From an uncultured Alphaproteobacteria bacterium (lineage in GTDB: Bacteria > Pseudomonadota > Alphaproteobacteria > Rs-D84): a stretch of DNA of 59,856 bases. The position numbers and the translations under genes were made by a program. This document shows positions 16,058-24,624 of the stretch, one piece after another (within the stretch, counting starts at the first letter, position 1; every line of letters begins with the position of its first letter). Below the pieces are notes generated by a model. That model had not been told where the DNA came from and made no database searches. It worked only from the letters and a program-made list of their open reading frames with translations. The stretch lies in NCBI GenBank assembly GCA_904502095.1, contig CAJGDG010000005.1:1-59856 (forward strand). The letters run 5' to 3'.

Positions 16058-16798
16058 TTACATAACTTTGCCCTGGGTTGGATAAAAAGTCAGCTCGATA
16101 TCTTGCCATGTCGAAAATTCGTTTGCCGGCAGCATACGAAACGGCTGACAAGTATCAACAGCGTTTTTTATCGTTTCCAAAACATACGCAAACGCAGAAT
16201 CCGTTTCTGCGCGCGCCTGCGATTCAAACCACAAATCCTGGACAGTACCATTCTTTCGCATTTTCAAATGCGCAACCGCACGAATATCTGCAACATCAGG
16301 CCGTGCAGTATCAATAACCCAACATCTGGTCATCGCAACACGCAACGCGTCCCTGACCGAAACGGTCATTGTTCTATCCAGCGACAAAACTTCACGATTT
16401 ACACGAATAACGCGTTTTTTCTTTGGCGCATCCTTATTTACTTTTTCCTGGTCAGAGGCACTGTCTTCTTTCTTAATCTCTTTTGTTTCATCTTCGACCA
16501 AAGTCGTTGATTTTATTTCTGTTTTTTTTGGTGCGACATCTTCTTTTTTTGATGCAGATTCAGACTTTTTTTCTTCCTTTTTTTCTTCCGGCGCACCAAC
16601 ATTATATAACTTTGTTTCATCACCAGACACAACAACTTTATCTAAATCAATTTCAATAATCTGAATCCGGTCAGGCGTCACCAATTTGGCGCGATTAATA
16701 ACAATCGAAAATGAAGTTATCATTATCGCCACCAATATCAAATGCCCAGCAATTGATATCAATAAATTTTCTGATGAAAATTGATTAAATTTTGCCAC
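16058..16798 (-). CDS. tolA: TolA-like envelope protein
   Basis: TolA links the TolQR motor in the inner membrane to TolB/Pal at the outer membrane. The protein is 246 residues, short for the family. It has an N-terminal transmembrane segment (about residues 13-35, LLISIAGHLILVAIMITSFSI), a Lys/Glu-rich charged domain (about 65-130), and a C-terminal domain with VSVRDALRVAMTRCW and PFRMLP resembling TolA/TonB C-termini. Assignment rests on these features and on its place after tolQ and tolR. The start is GTG, one base beyond the tolR stop. Confidence 0.85.
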   Translation of the reverse strand: MAKFNQFSSENLLISIAGHLILVAIMITSFSIVINRAKLVTPDRIQIIEIDLDKVVVSGDETKLYNVGAPEEKKEEKKSESASKKEDVAPKKTEIKSTTLVEDETKEIKKEDSASDQEKVNKDAPKKKRVIRVNREVLSLDRTMTVSVRDALRVAMTRCWVIDTARPDVADIRAVAHLKMRKNGTVQDLWFESQARAETDSAFAYVLETIKNAVDTCQPFRMLPANEFSTWQDIELTFYPTQGKVM

Positions 16799-16799
16799 T

Positions 16800-17201
16800 T
16801 TATTTCTCTGGTTGTGTGCGCAATCCCACCTTTTGAAATCCTGCGTCTTTTAATTTACCCATAACAGACATTACAGCCCCGTAATCAGCGTGCGTATCAC
16901 CACTTATCATAATCGTCAGATTTGGATTTTCGCCACGCATTGCAACGGCACGTTTTACAACATCGTCGCGCGACATTTGTGTATCCAATAAAAAATACCG
17001 ACCACGCGAATCCACGCTGATTTGAACAGCATGATCATTACCCGTCATCGCAGACTGACCCGCACGCGGTAATTCCAAATCAATTCCCGTTGTCATCAAT
17101 GGCGTTGTCACCATAAACACAGCCAACAACACTGTCATAACATCAATCATAGGCGTCAACTGGATTCCACCATCTGCCTGTCTGCGTCTTAATCTTGACA
17201 T
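16800..17201 (-). CDS. tolR: TolR / ExbD family proton-channel protein
   Basis: The protein is 133 residues. One N-terminal transmembrane helix (about 14-35) contains LTPMIDVMTVLLAVFMV, with the aspartate that takes part in proton flow through the TolQR complex, and a periplasmic domain follows. The opening RLRRRQADGGIQLTPMIDV is typical of alphaproteobacterial TolR. An AAGGC ribosome binding site lies 10 bases upstream. It sits 9 bases after tolQ and just before tolA. Confidence 0.95.
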   Translation of the reverse strand: MSRLRRRQADGGIQLTPMIDVMTVLLAVFMVTTPLMTTGIDLELPRAGQSAMTGNDHAVQISVDSRGRYFLLDTQMSRDDVVKRAVAMRGENPNLTIMISGDTHADYGAVMSVMGKLKDAGFQKVGLRTQPEK

Positions 17202-17210
17202 TTTTTTGCC

Positions 17211-17702
17211 TTATTTTTTACATTTTAAATCACAAACATCATGTGTCAGTTTTTCATATAAATCATCCGACTTTTTTGCAAAATACTGATGTGCAATCGC
17301 CGCTGGCACCGCTGCAATCAACCCCAAAGCAGTTGTACCCAACGCAACCGCCAATCCCGGCGCAATAACACCAATACTGACAGATTGATTAACGCCAATC
17401 GCCGCAAAAGAATCCATAACCCCCCAAACAGTTCCAAACAACCCGATAAAAGGGGAAATATATGCAACCATTGACAAGAACCATAAATTTTTATCAAATG
17501 GCGCAATTAGTTTGTCTGCGACAGTATCTAAACTGCCCGCGTTTTTAACAGACACAGGACTTCTTTTAACACCGCGCCACAAACGAATTTTTTCAACAAT
17601 AATCGCCCAAGACCAAACACTGAACCCCACTAAAACCAACGACACAAACAAGGTCATCAAATCACCAGTAAATAAACTTATCAACGAAAAACTGTTTTCC
17701 AT
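17211..17702 (-). CDS. tolQ: TolQ / ExbB family protein, unusually short
   Basis: TolQ forms the pentameric channel around TolR that turns proton motive force into TolA motion. The protein is only 163 residues against about 230 in the family. Three membrane segments are visible (about 12-34, 75-105 and 110-140), with the conserved SPFIGLFGTVWGVMDSF and PGLAVALGTTALGLIAAVPAAIAHQ. The loss is in the cytoplasmic loop between the first and second segments, about 40 residues instead of about 100. The frame is intact and the neighbours are tolR and ybgC, so it is probably functional but reduced. An AAGGAAG ribosome binding site is present. Confidence 0.93.
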   Translation of the reverse strand: MENSFSLISLFTGDLMTLFVSLVLVGFSVWSWAIIVEKIRLWRGVKRSPVSVKNAGSLDTVADKLIAPFDKNLWFLSMVAYISPFIGLFGTVWGVMDSFAAIGVNQSVSIGVIAPGLAVALGTTALGLIAAVPAAIAHQYFAKKSDDLYEKLTHDVCDLKCKK

Positions 17703-17721
17703 TTTTTCTTCCTTTCTTTTT

Positions 17722-18096
17722 TTAAGCCAAACCGTTTATAAAATCTTGGGGGATGCGCTTTGGTCGCATATCACCCCCCAAATATGCAACTTTCAAATTT
17801 ATTATAGCATATTCTGCGCCGTCCTTCACGAATTTTTGTTCAATTCGCACAACCGCCGCGCCAACATCCATCATTTTTGTTTCCACAATAAATTCGTCTG
17901 CCACACGCAATGGTTGAATATACTTAATATTTAATTCACGAACAACAAACCCAATATCTTCGCCCGCACTCAACTTTCCGCGCAACCAATTCATACGCGC
18001 CCGTTCGGCAATTTCAAGATAACGCGCGTGATAAACAATACCCTCGGCATCAGTATCAGCATACGCAACTGTAAAAGGGAAACTATGCAACTTCAT
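17722..18096 (-). CDS. ybgC: Tol-Pal-associated acyl-CoA thioesterase YbgC
   Basis: Hot-dog-fold thioesterase, 124 residues. FTVAYADTDAEGIVYHARYLEIAERAR contains the catalytic aspartate (YADTDAEG) and the conserved VYHARYLE segment of the YbgC/4-hydroxybenzoyl-CoA thioesterase family. The family hydrolyses short-chain acyl-CoA and acts in phospholipid metabolism at the Tol complex. Its ATG overlaps the ruvB stop (ATGA), and tolQ starts 19 bases after it, so it is part of the ruvB-tol operon. Confidence 0.95.
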   Translation of the reverse strand: MKLHSFPFTVAYADTDAEGIVYHARYLEIAERARMNWLRGKLSAGEDIGFVVRELNIKYIQPLRVADEFIVETKMMDVGAAVVRIEQKFVKDGAEYAIINLKVAYLGGDMRPKRIPQDFINGLA

Positions 18097-19082
18097 TTTT
18101 CCAACCCTAAATGAGCATAGCCAGCATCAGTAATCATGCGCCCACGCGGGGTGCGCTGAACAAAACCCAATTGCATCAAATACGGCTCAATCACATCTTC
18201 GATTGTGTCAACCGGTTCTGACAAAGCCGCCGCCAAATTTTCAATTCCGACTGGGCCACCCGCATAAAATTTAACAATAGTACTCATATATTCGCGATCA
18301 ATTTCATCCAACCCGCAGCCATCTATATGCAATTGGAACAGGGTAGTTTTGATAATGTCCGCCGTTATTTGTGACTTTCCCAATGCAGCGGCAAAATCAC
18401 GCGCACGCTTTAATAATCTGTTTGCAATACGCGGCGTTCCGCGCGCAGACCGCGCCAACATTAACGCACCATCTGTATCAATCGGTGTTCCCAAAATATT
18501 TGCGCTGCGCATAATAATTTTCGCCAAATCTTCTGGGGAATAAAAACTTAACCGCAAATCAATCCCAAATCTATCACGCAATGGGTTCGACAACAGTCCT
18601 GTACGCGTTGTCGCGCCGACCAATGTAAACGGGGGCAGGTCGATACGCACGCTTTTCGCGGTTGGCCCTTCACCCAACATAATATCCAATTTAAAATCTT
18701 CCATTGCAGAATACAAAACTTCTTCGATTGCCGTTGGCAAACGATGAATTTCATCAATAAACAACACATCCATTGGTTCCAGTGCTGTCAATATCGCTGC
18801 CAAATCACCCTGTTTTGTTAACATAGGCGCCGCAGTTGCCCTGAAATTTGTTCCCAGCTCATTTGCTACAATGTGCGCCAATGTTGTTTTTCCCAACCCC
18901 GGAGGTCCATATAACAAAACATGGTCCATTGCCTCACCGCGCGAACGCGCGCCAGACACAAAAACAGATAAGTTTTGCTTTAAACTGTCATGTCCAATAA
19001 AATCCGCCAACGAACGCGGACGGATAGTCGCGGCCATTTCGTCGGGAATATTTGCATCTAAAAATCTTTCTTTGTTTTGCAT
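18093..19082 (-). CDS. ruvB: Holliday junction branch-migration ATPase RuvB
   Basis: AAA+ motor of the RuvABC resolvasome, 329 residues. Walker A GPPGLGKTTLA (near residue 55-65), Walker B LFIDEIHRL, sensor ATTRTGLLSNPLRDRFG with the arginine finger region, and the C-terminal winged helix ending in QRTPRGRMITDAGYAHLG are all present. ruvA and ruvC are not beside it. It overlaps ybgC by four bases and lies three bases after the alpha/beta-hydrolase-fold gene. Confidence 0.98.
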   Translation of the reverse strand: MQNKERFLDANIPDEMAATIRPRSLADFIGHDSLKQNLSVFVSGARSRGEAMDHVLLYGPPGLGKTTLAHIVANELGTNFRATAAPMLTKQGDLAAILTALEPMDVLFIDEIHRLPTAIEEVLYSAMEDFKLDIMLGEGPTAKSVRIDLPPFTLVGATTRTGLLSNPLRDRFGIDLRLSFYSPEDLAKIIMRSANILGTPIDTDGALMLARSARGTPRIANRLLKRARDFAAALGKSQITADIIKTTLFQLHIDGCGLDEIDREYMSTIVKFYAGGPVGIENLAAALSEPVDTIEDVIEPYLMQLGFVQRTPRGRMITDAGYAHLGLEK

Positions 19083-19085
19083 TAT

Positions 19086-19745
19086 TTACAACAACTTGTC
19101 TTCTTCGTTTTCACGTCCAACATATGCCTTTAAATCATTATACATCTGGCGCAAATCTACCGGCTGGCTGTACATAGCGTCTGCACCTTTGACACGAATT
19201 GTTTCCAAATCTATCTGAGCCTGTTTTTTCAAAACCTGGGTCAAATGAGTTGCAAACGCACGTGCGTCATCTGGTTCTGCCGCACCCTGCAATAACAAAC
19301 CGCGATTTGGACGAGGCGACAAAAATGCAAAATCGGAAACCGACGCATCCGGCGACACCAACGCAAAACCAGAAACTTCAGGTCTGCGCATCATAGCCTG
19401 CAACACATACCATGCACCCAACTGATGCCCCGCCAACCAGATTTTATCGCTGTCTTCGTTGTGATTTTGAATCCAGTCGATAACAGTCGCGATATCCAAC
19501 ATATTGTCCGCAGTCGTACCAATTACACCTTCGGAATCGCCAACGCCACGATAGTTAAAACGCACAACAGAAAAGCCGATATCCATAAACGCACGAAACA
19601 TTGCATAAGACACACGATCATTCATATGGTATTTTTGACGCGGATTACCAGACAAAACCACTGCCAACGGCGCCGCTTCTTGCGATGATTTATGATAAAC
19701 GGCATGCAACTTGCCCGCATCGCCAGAAATTATAATATCTACCAT
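19086..19745 (-). CDS. Alpha/beta-hydrolase-fold protein lacking catalytic Ser and His
   Basis: The protein is 219 residues and close to the small COG2945-type hydrolases: early strand LAVVLSGNPRQKYHMNDR, then RFNYRGVGDSEG, then the nucleophile elbow. The elbow here reads AGHQLGAW, so the usual G-x-S-x-G serine is Gln108. The catalytic histidine of the family (GADHF-like) is replaced by Ala190 in GADAMY. The acidic residue region (SPDASVSDF) remains. The frame is intact, so this is probably a non-hydrolytic binding or scaffold protein, not a decayed gene. It is the first gene of the ruvB-ybgC-tol transcript. Confidence 0.85.
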   Translation of the reverse strand: MVDIIISGDAGKLHAVYHKSSQEAAPLAVVLSGNPRQKYHMNDRVSYAMFRAFMDIGFSVVRFNYRGVGDSEGVIGTTADNMLDIATVIDWIQNHNEDSDKIWLAGHQLGAWYVLQAMMRRPEVSGFALVSPDASVSDFAFLSPRPNRGLLLQGAAEPDDARAFATHLTQVLKKQAQIDLETIRVKGADAMYSQPVDLRQMYNDLKAYVGRENEEDKLL

Positions 19746-19823
19746 AAGTTCCCCTTTCTTTAATATTATTTACACTTAACTTAGAACAAACCGAACATAA
19801 ATTTCAATAAAAATATTTTTGTT

Positions 19824-19853
19824 TTGACACAATTATCTAAAATGTTCTAATAT
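19824..19853 (+). promoter_or_regulatory. Promoter of the 304-residue exported protein gene
   Basis: Consensus TTGACA (19824-19829) and TAATAT (19848-19853) with an 18-base spacer, about 28 bases before the ATG at 19881. The intergenic region is divergent with the hydrolase-fold gene. Confidence 0.55.
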
Positions 19854-19880
19854 TTACCTGAGAGAACAAAAGGTCGTATC

Positions 19881-20795
19881 ATGGCAAAAGTATTTTTATT
19901 ATCAACATTGGCTGTTTTCTGCGGATTTTCCGCCTATGCACAACAGGACATTGTTTATCAGGATTTTCAAACAATCTATACTGAAACACCTGTTCAGTCA
20001 TATTACGCATACCCAGACGACCCAAATTTTATTCCAGAAACCGAATTTATGGAACGCGCTGACAGCTTAGACTATGATGAAAACATCATTGCCGCACGCA
20101 CAATCGAAGCCCGCGCACACCCTGGGGTAATGTTTGCAGACAAACCAATGATTGTTTGCCGTAATTTTGGTTGCACCCGTTTAAACGAACGCATTACACG
20201 AACATTTTTATTCAACAGTTTAGCAAATATGTTCATGATGAACGCACATTCACGCCTGTACATTTGTGAAGCAGACCCATTTTCACGCGACTGTTTGCAA
20301 TCTGGCATATCAATGCCCGTGCGCAGCGGGATTGCCAACGCAATGATAAAAATTCCAAAAGCGACAATTTCACAAGTTAGTGTATCAACTGGTTTGTCCA
20401 AAGCAACAGTTGGTATGACATACGAATTCTTGGTAAACGGTATTGACCGCCGATGTGAACCAACAGTTATGGACATTATGGTTCCTGTTAATTCCGAAGC
20501 AGTGTTATCCAACCGTGAATTTTCATGCAATATGACCAGCGATGGCGTCAGCAGCGTATCTTTGATTGTCAGCCTTGACTATATTGATTTAGATTATGGT
20601 ATCTTGGGTGGCTATTATTCAATTGGCATGCAGGGCCCAACCACTGGTGGCGGCACAGGATATGCGCTGTTCAAAACAGAATTCACAACCGGCGGTATGC
20701 AGTTCCGCGCAACATCGTTTGAAGAAGACATTTCTGTTAACGGCACACAAACGATTCAGCCGGGCGAATACGCGGTCGAACCACTGAAAAAATAA
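19881..20795 (+). CDS. Exported protein of unknown function
   Basis: The protein is 304 residues. The signal peptide MAKVFLLSTLAVFCGFSAYA is probably cleaved before QQD. The mature part has six cysteines in pairs (VCRNFGC, ICEADPFSRDC, RRC, FSC) and beta-rich segments such as VSSVSLIVSLDYIDLDYGILGG, ending in a compact C-terminal region. I do not recognise it. Periplasmic or surface location is inferred. It is followed by a hairpin and then a two-component pair on the same strand, so co-regulation with that sensor system is possible. Confidence 0.8.
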   Translation: MAKVFLLSTLAVFCGFSAYAQQDIVYQDFQTIYTETPVQSYYAYPDDPNFIPETEFMERADSLDYDENIIAARTIEARAHPGVMFADKPMIVCRNFGCTRLNERITRTFLFNSLANMFMMNAHSRLYICEADPFSRDCLQSGISMPVRSGIANAMIKIPKATISQVSVSTGLSKATVGMTYEFLVNGIDRRCEPTVMDIMVPVNSEAVLSNREFSCNMTSDGVSSVSLIVSLDYIDLDYGILGGYYSIGMQGPTTGGGTGYALFKTEFTTGGMQFRATSFEEDISVNGTQTIQPGEYAVEPLKK

Positions 20796-20796
20796 A

Positions 20797-20853
20797 AGTG
20801 GCCGGTGTAAGCAAATTGCACTTGCCATAAACAACTTACACTAACAGACCACT
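20797..20853 (+). promoter_or_regulatory. Hairpin directly in front of the response-regulator start
   Basis: AGTGG (20797-20801) pairs with CCACT (20849-20853), and GTGTAAG (20805-20811) with CTTACAC (20835-20841), enclosing a smaller GCAA/TTGC element. The structure ends six A residues before the ATG at 20860, and no ribosome binding site is seen. It could be a weak terminator for the upstream gene, an attenuator or a translational control element. Confidence 0.4.
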
Positions 20854-20859
20854 AAAAAA

Positions 20860-21504
20860 ATGAATAAAACTGTTCTTATTATTGACGACGACGATATGTT
20901 GCGCGCTTCCTTGTCCAAAGGATTGCGCGACAATGGATTCAATATTATATCAGCAGAATCCGCAGAATCTGCCACATCGATGCTGGAAAGGATATCCCCA
21001 GACGGCATCGTCTTGGACAGAATGATGGGCGGAACGGATGGATTGACATTTTTAAAGAAACTGCGCGAATCTGGCAACCAAACACCTGTTATTATGCTGA
21101 CCGCAATGACTGGGCCAGACAATACTATTGACGGGTTGTCCGGTGGCGCAAACGATTATCTGGCAAAACCTTTTCAAATCCGCGAATTAATACTGCGTTT
21201 GAACAACATAATAAAAACCGCAAACACAAACGCAAAGAATATGCCAAAAGGCTTGAACTTTATTGATAATGAATTTTTTATATCGACAGATGGCGCAACA
21301 TCACAAATTATCTCGCTGTCTGCCGAAGAAAAAAAATTACTGCAAAATTTAACTGCGCCAACGGGCAATATTGTACCTGCCGCCCCCATGGTTGCAAAAC
21401 GCTTGCGAAGTAAATTAAATATAGTATTATCAAACCTAGACATAATAACAATCAGGGGGCACGGATATAAATTGATTGATAAATCTGGGCAATCTGATAA
21501 CTAA
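20860..21504 (+). CDS. Response regulator, OmpR-like with shortened DNA-binding domain
   Basis: The protein is 214 residues. The receiver domain has the acidic pocket DDDD (residues 9-12), phosphoacceptor Asp53 in IVLDRMMGG, Thr in MLTAMTG, and Lys in YLAKPFQ. The C-terminal domain looks like an OmpR winged helix (LSAEEKKLLQNL, then VAKRLRSKL and ITIRGHGYKL) but about 20 residues that normally form the second helix and turn before the recognition helix are missing. DNA binding is therefore uncertain. No ribosome binding site is visible. The histidine kinase follows 17 bases later. Confidence 0.88.
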   Translation: MNKTVLIIDDDDMLRASLSKGLRDNGFNIISAESAESATSMLERISPDGIVLDRMMGGTDGLTFLKKLRESGNQTPVIMLTAMTGPDNTIDGLSGGANDYLAKPFQIRELILRLNNIIKTANTNAKNMPKGLNFIDNEFFISTDGATSQIISLSAEEKKLLQNLTAPTGNIVPAAPMVAKRLRSKLNIVLSNLDIITIRGHGYKLIDKSGQSDN

Positions 21505-21521
21505 GCAAAGGGCAGAAAAAT

Positions 21522-22802
21522 ATGAGATTGACACCTCGCAGCTTTTTATGGCGCACAATTTTAATGATTTTGATACCACTGGTTATTGCCCAGGTTATTG
21601 TTGCAAACGCTTTTTTTGGCAATCACTGGTCCCGCGTTCACAGCACTTTGGCGCGCACTTTGGCATCAGAAATTACAACCATGATGGACTTTATTGACCA
21701 AGGCAAAAGTGATGCTTTACAAGATTTTGCAAAAAACATTGGGATTAATGTTTCCATTAATCAGAAATTAAACCGCCCAAAACATAACGATAACGACGCG
21801 CACGAAACAGGGCCATTGGCAAAAGAGCTTCAAAACAAATTAAACCGCCCCGCATCCATATATATGGACAAGGGCAAACGCTTGTTGTTTGTTGATGTGC
21901 CGACTAAAAACAATGAAATCGCAACATTTGGTTCGTCTTTGCAACGCGTGTATTCAACCAGCACCGAAGTATTTATTATTTGGCTGATTGGTTCTATTTT
22001 AATTGTATCTATATTGATTGCGCCGTTTATTATTCTGCACACACGCAGCATACGCCGCATTGCGCGCGCGGCCAATCGTTTTGGTCGTGGGCTTGACGCA
22101 CCAGGCTTTGAACCAACTGGATCCAAAGAAATCCGCGAAGCGGCGGCTTCTATGATTACGATGAAAGAACGACTGGACAGATACAACCGCACGCGTACAG
22201 ATATGTTAAACGCCGTCAGTCACGACTTAAAAGCGCCACTGACCCGTATGCGCTTAGCTATTGAAACAAATTCCGCAGACAACAAAACTCTTATCCAAGA
22301 CATTGACAGAATGACTGAAATGGTTAACGGATATCTGGCGTTTGCGCGTGGCGAAACACCTGAAATAGAACAGGCGACCGAATTGCCGCCAATGCTGACT
22401 CGTATTGCACGCGACGCTGCAGGCAACAAAAAAATTATAACTGACTTCCCGGATTCACCGGCTCAGTTTTATGCTAGACCGATGGCATTAGCGCGCGCAT
22501 TCACAAACATTATCGAAAATGCGGCCAGATACGCAAAAAAGCAAATCAAAATCACCGAAACAGATTCTGCTGACAGCGTCGAAATTCTTATCGAAGATGA
22601 CGGCATTGGCATTCCAGACGACCGCAAAAAAGACGCATTACGACCCTTTGTGCGCCTTGACGACGCCCGACGCGCCGACACCGGCGGAACAGGGCTTGGA
22701 TTGTCTATCGCCCAAACAGCAATTGAAAACCACGGCGGACAATTGTTTTTAGAAGACAGTGAATTGGGCGGATTAAAAGTAAGAATTGTATTACCAATAT
22801 AA
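21522..22802 (+). CDS. Sensor histidine kinase, EnvZ-like
   Basis: The protein is 426 residues. An N-terminal transmembrane segment (about 11-33), a periplasmic domain of about 110 residues, a second transmembrane helix (about 150-172), a HAMP linker, and a DHp domain with His234 in SHDLKAPLTRMRL can be seen. The catalytic ATP domain has NIIENAARYA, EDDGIGIP and GGTGLGLSIAQTAI. It should phosphorylate the regulator encoded immediately upstream; the signal is unknown. An AAGGG ribosome binding site precedes the start. Confidence 0.95.
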   Translation: MRLTPRSFLWRTILMILIPLVIAQVIVANAFFGNHWSRVHSTLARTLASEITTMMDFIDQGKSDALQDFAKNIGINVSINQKLNRPKHNDNDAHETGPLAKELQNKLNRPASIYMDKGKRLLFVDVPTKNNEIATFGSSLQRVYSTSTEVFIIWLIGSILIVSILIAPFIILHTRSIRRIARAANRFGRGLDAPGFEPTGSKEIREAAASMITMKERLDRYNRTRTDMLNAVSHDLKAPLTRMRLAIETNSADNKTLIQDIDRMTEMVNGYLAFARGETPEIEQATELPPMLTRIARDAAGNKKIITDFPDSPAQFYARPMALARAFTNIIENAARYAKKQIKITETDSADSVEILIEDDGIGIPDDRKKDALRPFVRLDDARRADTGGTGLGLSIAQTAIENHGGQLFLEDSELGGLKVRIVLPI

Positions 22803-22827
22803 AAAAGATTTAAAAGGCAAAAAACAA

Positions 22828-24534
22828 ATGAATTTATATAAATATGTATCAAACGCAATAAATGAAAAATTGGGCGCAAAGGTTAATTTAGAAGTCCCAA
22901 AAAATCGTGATTTTGGCGACTTTTCAACAAACGCCGCAATGGTTATGGCAAAGGCTGCGGGCAAAAATCCACGTGAATTGGCGGCTGAAATCACACCAAA
23001 ACTGGCGGAACTGCCATTTGTATCAGAAACATCTGTCGCAGGTCCCGGATTCATCAATATAAAATTAAAAGATGAATTTATATGGACTTCTGCCACAGAA
23101 CCACAAAACCCAAAATCTGACAACCCACAAACAATTGATTTAGACTATGGCGCATACAATGTTGCAAAGACACTGCACATTGGACATTTACGCACATCTA
23201 TTGTTGGCGACACATTTAACAGAATTGCGCGCGCATTGGGGCACACAACATATTCTTGGAATCATATTGGCGACTGGGGCAAACCGATGGCGCTGATTAT
23301 CGCGTGGATTGAAAAATTACACCCTGAATTACCTTATTTTCAAGAAAATTTTGACCCAACAAAACCAGTGGATTTTGATTTGGACCCAGTTGAATTAAAC
23401 ACATATTATCCTGCGGCCAGTGCATTGGCGAAACAAGATCCAGAATTCCAGGCGCACGCCCAGCAAATCAAGGCCTTGTTCCAAAACGGGCATCCTGGCT
23501 ATTTTGCACTATTTGAAAAATTCTTGGCAATTTCTATGGATATGATGTACGCAACGGTCCAGCGTTTAAACATTTTGCCATTCGATTACAATCTGGGCGA
23601 ACGCAACGCCGCAAAATACTTGGATGAAATCGAAAAGATATTAACCGCAAAAAATCTGATAGAAGAAAGCGATGGCGCTCAAATAATCGTTGTAAAACGT
23701 GAAACGGACAACAAGCCTATGCCGCCATATATGTGGCTGGATTCACGTGGGGCAGACACATACGACTCAACAGATTTGGCTGCTATATATTGCAGAAAAC
23801 AAACAGACAACCCAAATAAAATCGTATATTTCACGGACCAACGCCAAGGTCTGCACTTTGAACAGTTATTCCGTGTTGCCGAAATGTCCGGAATTTACAG
23901 TTATGAAAATCTGGAACATATTGGATACGGTACAATCAACGGCCGTGACGGAAAACCATTTAAAACCCGCGATGGCAATGCAGCAACTTTGGATGATGTT
24001 CTGGACATCGCCAACGAAGCGGTTGCGGCACGCGTTGCAGAATCCGGTAAAAAACTTAGCGCAGACACAATCAGCATTATTGCGCTGGCTGCGGTTAAAT
24101 TTAACGATTTGATGCACGATGTGCGTTCTGATTATATTTTTGACCCCGCATCCGTCACCAGCTTTGAAGGTCGCACAGGCCCATACATCTTGTATACTGC
24201 CGTCCGCCTGAACAGCGTATTAAAACGCGCCACATTCAGCGCAAATGCAGACTATCAGCCGATGACATCCGACGAACGCAATTTGTTAATAGAAGTTTTA
24301 GATTTTGAACGCACATTACACGCAGCATTTGACAATCGCGCGACTGATATGATTGCGAATTACACATACGATTTGTGTCAATTGATAAACACATTTTATC
24401 ACAACTGCCCAATTCTGCGCGAAGATGTACCAGATTCCGTACGGGCAGGGCGCTTACACATTGCCCAGATTGCGTACGACACACTGGCAAAAGCGATTGA
24501 TTTGATGGGGTTAGAAATTCCATCAGAAATGTAA
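22828..24534 (+). CDS. argS: Arginyl-tRNA synthetase
   Basis: Class I synthetase charging tRNA-Arg, 568 residues. It has the N-terminal additional domain, the HIGH motif in TLHIGHLRTSIVGD, RDGKPFKTRDGNAATLDDV in place of KMSKS as expected for many ArgRS, and a C-terminal DALR anticodon-binding domain with EGRTGPYILYTAVR. I chose the ATG at 22828 (MNLYKYVSNAINEKLG, with AAAGG upstream). An in-frame start at 22786 would overlap the kinase gene and lacks support. It follows the kinase by 25 bases and may be part of its transcript. Confidence 0.97.
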   Translation: MNLYKYVSNAINEKLGAKVNLEVPKNRDFGDFSTNAAMVMAKAAGKNPRELAAEITPKLAELPFVSETSVAGPGFINIKLKDEFIWTSATEPQNPKSDNPQTIDLDYGAYNVAKTLHIGHLRTSIVGDTFNRIARALGHTTYSWNHIGDWGKPMALIIAWIEKLHPELPYFQENFDPTKPVDFDLDPVELNTYYPAASALAKQDPEFQAHAQQIKALFQNGHPGYFALFEKFLAISMDMMYATVQRLNILPFDYNLGERNAAKYLDEIEKILTAKNLIEESDGAQIIVVKRETDNKPMPPYMWLDSRGADTYDSTDLAAIYCRKQTDNPNKIVYFTDQRQGLHFEQLFRVAEMSGIYSYENLEHIGYGTINGRDGKPFKTRDGNAATLDDVLDIANEAVAARVAESGKKLSADTISIIALAAVKFNDLMHDVRSDYIFDPASVTSFEGRTGPYILYTAVRLNSVLKRATFSANADYQPMTSDERNLLIEVLDFERTLHAAFDNRATDMIANYTYDLCQLINTFYHNCPILREDVPDSVRAGRLHIAQIAYDTLAKAIDLMGLEIPSEM

Positions 24535-24535
24535 A

Positions 24536-24562
24536 AAATCCCCGCAATGGGGATTTTTTTAT
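24536..24562 (+). terminator. argS terminator
   Basis: AAATCCCC-GCAAT-GGGGATTTTTTT right after the argS stop. Confidence 0.85.
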
Positions 24563-24564
24563 TA

Positions 24565-24592
24565 TTGCTTTCACTGAAAAACATTGTATAAT
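24565..24592 (+). promoter_or_regulatory. tig promoter
   Basis: TTGCTT (24565-24570) and consensus TATAAT (24587-24592), 16 bases apart, 32 bases before the tig ATG. Confidence 0.55.
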
Positions 24593-24624
24593 CACACAGC
24601 AATATAAATTAACAGGGGAAAACA

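Noticed and set aside
19086..19745. Calling the hydrolase-fold gene a pseudogene
   Set aside because: The frame is intact, length is normal and it leads an essential operon; loss of catalytic residues fits a changed role better.
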